Of a stretch of 64,000 nt of DNA, positions 55,865-64,000 are shown piece after piece (position 1 is the stretch's first letter; each line of letters opens with the position of its first letter). The translations under genes were made by a program, and so were the position numbers. Location: contig NC_058198.1 in NCBI RefSeq assembly GCF_907165205.1, forward strand, positions 21,823,240-21,887,239, written 5' to 3'. The stretch is from Coccinella septempunctata (Eukaryota > Arthropoda > Insecta > Coleoptera > Coccinellidae). The notes under the pieces are model-generated. The model saw nothing but the letters and a program-made list of their open reading frames with translations, was not told where the DNA came from and ran no database searches.

Positions 55865-58075
55865 AAATCTTACTATCAATTTCTCTACGCCCCTTAAACT
55901 AAAGAAAAAATAGATAATAAATACATAGCATATAGTATAAGGATATTGATGAAGAAGGTGAAGTTTTGGAGTGAGAAATTCAGAAATAATGATATTAATT
56001 TGATTATGTTTTTCATCTAATATTTTCTATTCTTTTATATTATTCGGTGTTATTTCAGAAGCATCGACAATAAAAAGTATTTTTCGAAGTAAAATGTAAA
56101 TTTTCCATTAGTTATCGTTGAGAGGAATCATGTCACCGATAAGAAAACCTGCAGCCCTGATGAGGAAACAATTCATTTCAGATGCTGACATTCGTATATT
56201 GCTGCATAATAATAATCGGTGGTTTATTAGATACATCAGGATCGAAATTAAAATGCTTAAGTCTCGTGTGTAAATATTCAAGGGTAAAGAATTTTACCAA
56301 CAAAGCCAAAGAGCAAATCAGCATGCCTAGCATAACAGTCTGAGCTATATCGAGATGCAGTGTTCACTTTTTCTCGTTTCCAAGATATTGAGATCAAAAC
56401 CCGTGTATGAGACTGAACTTGAATTGAGAGTTAGTGGTAATTACATCAGAAATTGACCGAACGGAGTGGAAATCCTTAGTTTCAGGTTTCAGAAACTAAT
56501 TCCATAAAAATTTGATATTTTGCTCTCCTTGTATAATATGTATAATAATAATGGACTTACCAACATCGACATCTACTTTTCTATCTTTATCTTCCTCCAA
56601 TAAAGCAGCAGAATGGCTGGAAAATTTTTCTATATAATATCTTCCTCCTAAGGATATGCAGGATTGAAGTCGGTATCCATCTGAAAAAGTCAAATAACCA
56701 GATATTGCCAATTGTTAATGATCAGAAAAATTACCAACACTGGCCAAGTTGTGTTTTGAATGAAGCAACTAGTTCAAAAATTTCATTGGGGTGAACAGTT
56801 TTCGAATTTCTTTTTTCGCAACTCATACGTTTCTTTATAATCTTCCTATGATTCCAAGACTCTTCCTTGCGTTTCCACAAGATTTTTCAATAAATGAAAC
56901 TCCTATCCTCTGCTAAAAGTATAATAATCAGTTACACTTCAAAATTAGTCACAAAAAATCATTCTAACCTTGATCATCTTCTTGTCTTGATTCTTTCACC
57001 TCTTTCTCACTTTATGATTGTTTAAAACATTGATTTATTACAGTATTCGGCAGAGAATTTTTCGCTTGGATTTCTTTTCGGACGATTTGGGCCTTTGGTG
57101 ATTTCATATGAAATATGTGTCTTTCTGCTCTGTTGGAATTTACCGTAACAATTTACTTTGCCGCTCTTTATAGAGAGTGTATCAGAGTTCATTCTGAAAT
57201 ATCTAATTTATAAGCAAATAAGGAATATTGCAGAAGTATATATAACAAAATGAAAAGTGATCTACAAATCTACCACTTACTCTTTATATTGTGAAAGTAA
57301 TTACTGTTCTAACTAAAAATCGTCTGGGTCTAGGATCTAGTTTTTTGTTTGTAGTATTATTCTCCAATAGAATAATACCAAGAATCTTTGTACTTTGTAG
57401 TCCCTATAAGAATAAACAGTAAAAAGTATAATAAATGGCTGATATTATCATATTTTATTACCAATAGATTAATAGTAAAAAGTTTTTTGTTTAACATAAG
57501 TAATTCTCTGCTGTAATTCATGATGTTCTTCAAAAACAACCGACAGCTCTTTTTCTAGCATGCCGTTTTGCAACCTCGTTAATAATCGAGGTCAACTCTT
57601 CATCAGGGGTGAAATTAATGCTTTAGGGTGTTGATGTAACAGAGGTAGACTCCCATGATTCTTCTCCCTCAGGAAAATCTTCCTTTTGACAAATAAGACA
57701 GTTAATCTCATCACATCAACAAAAATTCATAAAAAGAACGTAAGAAAGTCGTAAAAATAATTGTTTATTCAGTGGAATAAATAGCAGACAAATATTTTGA
57801 ATGCATTATCAATGGAAATAATGGAAAATAAATTTGAAATATGTAATGAATGCATATAATCATCTTATTTCCAATATAACTTACCTAGGTGCAGATTTTA
57901 TCGGCATGAACTACCACGTGTACGTACACTAACGCGATCGTAAACTGGACTGGCTGAACCACTGGCACGTACTTCCGCGAGTAATCGAAGTTATCACATG
58001 AGATGACCAGATGGCCGCGGTGGCTGGCGAATTTCTTTGGCTCTTTTTAGCGTGAAACAAGTCAAGGGCTCCCCC
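55865..58075. other. No recognised gene; one exon-like stretch near 57545-57695 (-)
   Basis: On the minus strand about 57695-57545 reads EDFPEGEESWESTSVTSTP, stop, then FTPDEELTSIINEVAKRHAR, ending in TGA. Codon-like sequence is interrupted by one stop. It could be a terminal exon or a transposon tail. The rest is AT-rich without supported features. Confidence 0.3.
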
Positions 58076-58278
58076 ACTCCTTATTTATTTATTTATTTAT
58101 TTATTTATTTCTCGATTTGGGATACAAACAGGATAACTCCCACAATAGTATCCTCTAATACACAAATAGTAGATATAAAATATACAAACGTTGTTCAGAG
58201 ACAATTCAAAAAAGATTATTCATTGTTAAAAAATCAGATAATAACTACATGCTATAAATTAGCTCCCTATACTATAAA

Positions 58279-61137
58279 TTACGCATTCTTGAAAATATTT
58301 CGTAACATTCCCTTAAACTTAAACAAACCCATTGTGAAAACATCCAGATTTCCACAATACTTATTGAACAAAATACACATTCTAATTACAGGAGAATTTT
58401 GACCAAGATTTGTATTACAAATGGGTGTTGCGAGTAGCTGCCTATTCCTAGTATTCCTAGGAGGAACATGATACGAAATCATTGATGTTAAGTCAGATGA
58501 ATCATAAAAACCACATATTACTTTGAAAATGAAAATTAAATCACTGTTTAGTCTTTTTATCTCTAAAGATTGCATACCATACTTAATACGGAGCTCACCA
58601 ATTCCCTCGTTTACGTAAACATTCGTAATCTTATAATGCAAAAACCTAATGAACTTGTTCTGAAGCCTTTCGAGTCTAGTCTTATGAACATTATATTGTG
58701 GATTCCAAATAACACTACCAAAATTTAATTTACTGTACACTAAAGAATAAAAAACTGACTTCAAAGCTAACTCATCATTAAAATGTTTACATGTTCTACA
58801 GAGAAAGCCCAATAATTTACTACAGGAATCAATCAGATAGTCTACATGTGCATTGAAAGACAGCTTTGAGTCAAACATCACGCCCAAGTCTTTCACAATA
58901 TTCTCTCGGGTCAATTTAAAGTTGTTTAAGTGATAATCAAAATGCAATGGTGTCGCATTCCGCGTAAAAGAAATACAGACACACTTATCGACGTTGAGTT
59001 CCAGCATATTGAGCCGGCAAAAATCAGCAAATTCGTTGAGCTCCTGCTGAACTCTTATACAGTCCCGGATGGTCGCAACCTTCATGAATATTTTCAAATC
59101 ATCCGCATATAGGAGAATATGACAAAACTTGAAACAAGATCTCATGTCGTTGATAAATATAAGGAACAACAAAGGTCCCAAGTTGGAGCCCTGTGGTACC
59201 CCAGATGTGACCACGAATGGTGCGGATTTAAAACCATTCACCACCACTAGCTGAGTCCTATTGCTCAGATAAGATGAAAACCATCTCAAAAGATCCCCGT
59301 GAATCCCGATTCTAGCCAGTTTAGTTATTAAAAGATTGTGATCAATTTTATCGAATGCCTTGGTAAAATCTGTATATACTGAGTCAACCTGTACTCGTTC
59401 GTCTAGGGCCCCTGCAATATATTGTGAATATATGACCAAATTTGTTTCAATGGATCGCCTAGAAAAAAAGCCATGCTGACAATCAATAATCGAGTTTCTC
59501 AAACTATTGAACAACATGTCATGAACCATGCTCTCAAACAGTTTACAAAATGTTGATAACTTGCTAATACCACGGTAGCTTCTAACAGAACTTTTTTTCC
59601 CGGCGTTTTTATAAACTGGAACCAGAAGTCCAACCTTCCAAATGCCCGGAAATGTACCAGATTTTACAGAATTATCAAACAAAACTGACAGTGGAAAACA
59701 TAATGAGGAGCTACAATTTTTAACAAAGATAGAAGGATAACCATCGAATCCAGCACCTTTATGCACATCTATAGATTTCATTTTCTGCAACACAGTTTCT
59801 GCCGAGAAAGTTATACAATTCAATACATTTTTGTTGGTAAATTGATCAGATGAGTGGTAGACCTGCCGATACGGTTTGAATACACTCCTGAAATAGGAAG
59901 CAAATAGATTACAAATATCTTCTCCGGTATTGGCAGATTCATCAGCACAAAACATTTCATCTGGTATACTATTATCCTTTCTATTATCCTTCAAATAATT
60001 CCAGAATTTTTTTGGACAATCTTTCAAATCAGTTTGAACATTTTCTATAAAATTTTTAAAATCTTCTATAATATTGATTTTACTCAATCTTCTGAGTTCT
60101 TTGAATTTTTCATAATAATATGGTATCTGTAATTTCTTCCATTTTTTATGCATCACCTTCTTTTGTTTTATGTACTGAACAGTGAGTTTTGAGAAATATT
60201 TGGGAAATCGTTTGTTTCTTATTATAATTTTTGGAACATATAAATCAGTACCTTTGGCAAGAATATCATAAAATATCGAAACAGATTCATCGACTGGCTT
60301 GCCGACTAATAGAGAGGACCAATCGTGATCTTCAAAAAATTCATTGAGTTTGATGTAATCTGCTTTCTTGAAATTAAAAAACGTTGAAATTTTATCACGC
60401 AGTTTACCAGATCTCGGAAAATGTATGTAAAATTCGATTGGAGGGTGGTAGCAATCAGGAGTAACTAAAGCAATATCACATTCATTCAGATTTGAAACTT
60501 CAACTTTTGTACAAAAGACCAAGTCAAGTATTCTTTCATTTATATTCTTTATGAAATTGTGCTGTGAGAACTCTGCAAAGGCTAAGAGATCTATCAAGGT
60601 CGAGTTTGTATTATCGATATTTGTTGGAATAAAATATGAACCGCAATCACTGGAGTTCCATTCAATGTGAGGAAAATTGAAGTCACCATATATAAGCATT
60701 GGTTCACCCCCGAGGAGGTCCAGGTTTATCTGAAGTCTACTGGTGAAGCATGTCCTAGCATAGTCATTTCTTGGCGGTAGATAGACGCAACATATGTGTA
60801 GCTTCCAATTATTATGATTGTCGAACATGGTAATCCACACATCCTCAGCATCACTCTGATATCGCGACTGCTGAACAACCGAAATGTTGTTTCGTACAGC
60901 TATTAGTACACCACCACCGGACTTTTTATTTCCAGCACATCCCGCATTTTCACGGTCTCTACGAAAAACACTATAATGTGATGAGTCAAAGATCTCGGAG
61001 TCTGTTATTCCACCACACAAATTAGTCTCAGTAATGAGATAAACATCCGCACAAATGTTCTGTGTATTGAGCTTAAATTCTGCAGTTTTTGAGCGTAAAC
61101 CATTAACATTTTGTCCGTAAACTAGCAACTTATCCAT
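58279..61137 (-). CDS. LINE ORF2: APE endonuclease and reverse transcriptase
   Basis: 952 codons, complete. Endonuclease, residues 1-230: LLVYGQNVNGLRSK, LITETNL, SGGGVLIAVRN, MLIYGDFNFPHIEW. Linker with YVPKIIIRNKRFPK and KKVMHKKWKK. RT, about residues 400-720: GAGFDGYPSIFVKN, SGTFPGIWKVGLLVPVYK, VDSVYTDFTKAFDKIDH, SGVPQGSNLGPLLFLIFIND, catalytic LLYADDLKIF, then NVDKCVCISFTR and VKDLGVMFDSKL. The C-terminal LINE tail ends near residue 950. It nicks target DNA and copies its own RNA. The length and all catalytic motifs look normal. Confidence 0.93.
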   Translation of the reverse strand: MDKLLVYGQNVNGLRSKTAEFKLNTQNICADVYLITETNLCGGITDSEIFDSSHYSVFRRDRENAGCAGNKKSGGGVLIAVRNNISVVQQSRYQSDAEDVWITMFDNHNNWKLHICCVYLPPRNDYARTCFTSRLQINLDLLGGEPMLIYGDFNFPHIEWNSSDCGSYFIPTNIDNTNSTLIDLLAFAEFSQHNFIKNINERILDLVFCTKVEVSNLNECDIALVTPDCYHPPIEFYIHFPRSGKLRDKISTFFNFKKADYIKLNEFFEDHDWSSLLVGKPVDESVSIFYDILAKGTDLYVPKIIIRNKRFPKYFSKLTVQYIKQKKVMHKKWKKLQIPYYYEKFKELRRLSKINIIEDFKNFIENVQTDLKDCPKKFWNYLKDNRKDNSIPDEMFCADESANTGEDICNLFASYFRSVFKPYRQVYHSSDQFTNKNVLNCITFSAETVLQKMKSIDVHKGAGFDGYPSIFVKNCSSSLCFPLSVLFDNSVKSGTFPGIWKVGLLVPVYKNAGKKSSVRSYRGISKLSTFCKLFESMVHDMLFNSLRNSIIDCQHGFFSRRSIETNLVIYSQYIAGALDERVQVDSVYTDFTKAFDKIDHNLLITKLARIGIHGDLLRWFSSYLSNRTQLVVVNGFKSAPFVVTSGVPQGSNLGPLLFLIFINDMRSCFKFCHILLYADDLKIFMKVATIRDCIRVQQELNEFADFCRLNMLELNVDKCVCISFTRNATPLHFDYHLNNFKLTRENIVKDLGVMFDSKLSFNAHVDYLIDSCSKLLGFLCRTCKHFNDELALKSVFYSLVYSKLNFGSVIWNPQYNVHKTRLERLQNKFIRFLHYKITNVYVNEGIGELRIKYGMQSLEIKRLNSDLIFIFKVICGFYDSSDLTSMISYHVPPRNTRNRQLLATPICNTNLGQNSPVIRMCILFNKYCGNLDVFTMGLFKFKGMLRNIFKNA

Positions 61138-61162
61138 AACGTTGAGAAAAAGAAAAACAAAA

Positions 61163-62119
61163 TTACATTCTATCGAGTGAGCCCCGATTCCTCACCAGAA
61201 CAATTTTGGAGGCATCATCTTTCCTATAGAATACAGCACCATTTTTAACCCACACGTATTTATAGTCCTTAGCTTTAGCTGCAAGTCTGACATCCTTGAA
61301 CAAAAGTTTATTTGCCAATGTTAAATGCTCATTGATATAAAATGCCTCAGACACATTAACCAATGATAACTTCGGGTTTCCATTATTTTCCATGCGTTTA
61401 GTCTTAGCCGCCATGAGAAATCTATCCCGCTCCCTGCGTGAAGTGAAACGTACTATTATATTCCTTCCCTGATTTCGCTCTGAATTCCGATTGGTCTGAA
61501 CTCTATTAGCATAGTCGATGACAGATGATGTCATTTCATAATTAATGTGCTCTCCAATTTTCTCTAAGATTTTAAAAAGATTCTCGTCTCTTTTTTCAGG
61601 GACACCCTGTATTTCTACGTTGTTTAAACGAGAAACCTGTTCGGTGTCGTTGATTCTCTCCCGCAATTCTTCAAGCTCTTTCTTCATCATGGCGTTCTCA
61701 TTTGACAATTGGTCAGTTATCTTAATATAATTATTCATCTTCGAAATCTCAACCTCAAAATCGGAAATTTTGTTGCTGCAGAAATTAACGGATTCCAGCA
61801 GCAACGCCTGTTGCTCCCGGATCATCCTCAGCTCCGTGCGAATTTCCTCCAGTGTCCCCAGAGATGAGTCACCGATCGGTGAATCCTCCGACACACTCGC
61901 TTGAGGTCCCGCAAAGGACGCGCGGGTGCGACCCCGGCAATGTGGGCATGTCCACGAAATCCCCTCGATACGAAGATTATCAAGTTGTTGACCAACAACA
62001 CCAACACATTCTCCGTGATAAAATCGGTTACAAAAACTACTACATTGTAGACCGGGTCTCTGACGATTCACCGCTTTACCGCAGGATCCACACAATTTAT
62101 TGGCCATTTTTGTCTCCAA
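61163..62119 (-). CDS. LINE ORF1: PHD-finger, coiled-coil, RNA-binding protein
   Basis: 318 codons, complete. Residues 10-60 form a PHD-like finger: CGSCGKAV, LQCSSFCNRFYHGEC, WTCPHC. Residues about 88-165 form a coiled coil (LEEIRTELRMIREQQALLLE; ENAMMKKELEELRERI) that would drive oligomerisation. Residues about 165-245 are an RRM-like/baculovirus-FP-like segment (NVEIQGVPEKRDENLF, VIDYANRVQTN, NIIVRFTSRRERDRFL). The C-terminal part is YINEHLTLANKLLF, YKYVWVKNGAVFYRK. Expected to bind LINE RNA next to the ORF2 protein. Confidence 0.88.
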   Translation of the reverse strand: METKMANKLCGSCGKAVNRQRPGLQCSSFCNRFYHGECVGVVGQQLDNLRIEGISWTCPHCRGRTRASFAGPQASVSEDSPIGDSSLGTLEEIRTELRMIREQQALLLESVNFCSNKISDFEVEISKMNNYIKITDQLSNENAMMKKELEELRERINDTEQVSRLNNVEIQGVPEKRDENLFKILEKIGEHINYEMTSSVIDYANRVQTNRNSERNQGRNIIVRFTSRRERDRFLMAAKTKRMENNGNPKLSLVNVSEAFYINEHLTLANKLLFKDVRLAAKAKDYKYVWVKNGAVFYRKDDASKIVLVRNRGSLDRM

Positions 62120-62179
62120 TTCACAAAATCAAAACCGAAATAGTTAGTGGAAGTATAGCCTTATTGTCAGCTTAATTTC

Positions 62180-64000
62180 AAGCTCTTTTAAATCAAATAT
62201 CGAACAATATTACGGAGCTCGCAAATAACACCTTCACGCTCGAACATACGTTTACATATTGAACAATGATGCCGCTCTTTCAGATCAATAAGAAAGTTTA
62301 TTGGAATAAAAGTAAAATTTTCGATCAAACAGGAAGCTGCGAAGTAGTTATTCGTATTATTGGCCCTATAGAATAAGTAATTATTGCGAAAAAATTGATA
62401 GTAAGAGAAAGTTGAATGAGAATAAAATCATTTAATTGAAGTAAACAGACAGATAATTGAAATTATTACATGCCAATATTGTCATTATCTGAAAGTTAAT
62501 AAATCTGTTTTATTAGAATCGAAATGAACATTTTTTTCAGTGCGAGTGTGGTATTTTTATCCGTATTCTTTCATAAATTTTAGCTGAAAATAAAATCACA
62601 AATGATTGAAAGCCTTTTTTCCTTCATTACGAAAGAGCTCAAATTTACTTCTTTACTTGAAAGTTTTGATTTCATAACGGTGTAGTACAATCATGAAATA
62701 AAACAGAGAAAATGACCATTTTTAAAGACGTATCATTTATTCGAATTAAATTTCTTGAAATAATAGCCACCATAATCTCTAATATATGCTCTACACCTTC
62801 TAATGAATGATTTCTTTATTCACATTAAACTTGGCCTTGACTCATTGTAATAGAAATTTTTTTGTATTAAATGCTTGAAATACGGTGAGTTATACTAATT
62901 CGGAATCTTAATGAAATAGGCATGTTTTTTCTTACTTTGGCATTCAGGAAGCCATTTTTTTTCCACACCACGTAAGGCCGAACACAGGAAAAAAATCAGA
63001 AGACGATATTCGACTTGAATTCTTGTTTAAAAAAAAAACTATGCATGCACTCCCCTAAAATCATGAATTATATTCGATGATAAGTTTTTCCAGCAATACC
63101 ATCCGAAAATCTGAAATCTCTTCATTTGGAATCTGACCAAAGAGAGTTGCAAAGGGTGTAATTTTTGCGAAAACCTTGAATATCTCGAAAACCGAGGGAC
63201 TTTTGCCAAATATAAAACATAGTTTCTTGAATATCCACAACGTGCTCTAATCGAAGGTAACATATTAACTATTCCTTATGCCACACCCTGTATATGAAAA
63301 TTCATAAAAAGAAATGCGATCAACAGAGATGACTTTTGGTTTGAATGGGCGTTGGAAACAAGAACTAAATGTGTAAGCGAAAAAAAAACAAAGTGCACAA
63401 TAATCCGGAATATCACTGAGAACAAATAACGAGTGTGATGATGAAGAAGTCACCGATGTTGACATCGAATTTATTCTTCTCGATAAAAATTTGGAAATAT
63501 TGAGGGCACTACAAGAGTTTTTTTGTGTTGGGTGGATTGTTAGTTTCTTACCTTCGGACGCTATAATTCCACAATATATTGATTTCGTTGCTATGAAAAT
63601 ATTGTTGTTATAAAATTCAATTCCGGTCTGGAAATCTTGTCAATGTTACGCAATTAATTGAGATAATATTCATTCCAATGAATATTTTTTGCCTAATAAA
63701 CTGATTGCATCGCTGAGGTATAAAACCAGTGCGCTATAATAAATCAATAATAACTCTGAAAAATGTTCCATGAGAGATGCATAAAATAATTCAGAAAAGA
63801 AAACGAAACTACGCAGAGAAAATCTTGAGCGGGAATACTCAAGTATCAGCATTTTTTGTGCAGAATTTATCAAGATAGGTGAATAAAATGTCCACAAATT
63901 GAGTTACTCTACGTGCTTCTCATTAGTTATTATCTATCAAATTATGTATAAAAAGTCGTGTGTTAATACTCATCCAAGCTTTCAGTTTTCTTTTGAACGA
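62180..64000. other. No recognised gene; one-sided mariner-type end near 63285-63290
   Basis: CACACCCTG followed by TATA at about 63282-63294 resembles the right end of the TA-flanked CAGGGTG family, with a possible body from about 63040, but the left end is not found. Open stretches at 63039, 63265 and 63670 (-) have no recognised family. Confidence 0.35.

Larger units (their letters stand above)
58079..62175 (-). mobile_element. Apparently intact CR1-like LINE
   Basis: About 4.1 kb on the minus strand. ORF1 (318 codons) and ORF2 (952 codons) are both uninterrupted and separated by 25 bp. The 3' end is an AAAT-repeat tail (58079-58110 on the plus strand, TTTA units). The 5' boundary is uncertain (about 62150-62270); no target duplication was found. 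Confidence 0.85.

Noticed and set aside
61600..61612. ACACCCTGTAT as a mariner-type MITE end
   Set aside because: It lies inside the intact LINE ORF1 coding sequence and has no inverted partner.

Overview
This 64 kb window is AT-rich insect (arthropod) nuclear DNA made almost entirely of transposable elements of different ages. No convincing host gene is visible apart from a few exon-sized candidates. An insect origin is inferred from the element mix: an errantivirus-type Gypsy element with env, a P/THAP9-like transposase, a long-TIR DD41D mariner-like element, CR1-like LINEs with PHD-type ORF1 proteins, a Helitron with an insect-type 5' end, a Penelope fragment and many TA-flanked MITEs beginning CAGGGT. 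A beetle is possible, but the sequence alone does not settle the order.

Layout. 1-15 kb: two related MITEs, an old minus-strand LINE split by a Helitron, a piggyBac-type MITE, a 148-bp tandem duplication, LINE remnants, a P-like transposase tail, a divergent solo LTR with its own nested LINE tail, and a Myb/SANT-like gene fragment. 15.3-24.0 kb: an 8.7-kb Gypsy/errantivirus element with LTRs identical by eye, 4-bp TSDs, a tRNA-Ser-type primer site, gag, a -1 slippery site, pol and env. Its pol carries an extra OARD1/TARG1-like macro domain between RNase H and integrase. The copy is broken by a pol frameshift, a nested 399-bp LINE end in the integrase and a premature env stop. 24-30 kb: MITEs, including a three-level nested set, and a tRNA-like segment. 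30-36 kb: a LINE fragment, a decayed PIN/FEN-like gene and an Env-like relic. 36-44 kb: more MITEs, decayed copy A of an uncharacterised transposon gene family, and a nearly full-length LINE. 44.9-47.8 kb: a mariner-like element with about 650-bp TIRs and a transposase whose frame is continuous if two short introns are removed, but whose first catalytic Asp is Tyr. 48.2-49.4 kb: a perfect-looking foldback. 49.9-54.5 kb: copies B and C of the uncharacterised family, with YqaJ-like and Ulp1-like domains, around a P-element relic that holds a hAT-type MITE. 55-62 kb: a Penelope 3' fragment and an apparently intact two-ORF CR1-like LINE on the minus strand. 62.2-64 kb: unassigned.

The elements do not form one pathway. 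The window reads as a layered record of insertions: Helitron into LINE, LINE into Gypsy integrase, MITE into MITE into MITE, MITE into P transposase, and LINE tail into solo LTR. The most unusual single feature is the macro domain embedded in the Gypsy pol polyprotein. Second is the repeated transposon gene family with a PLWTG...VENWF module linked to YqaJ and Ulp1 domains.
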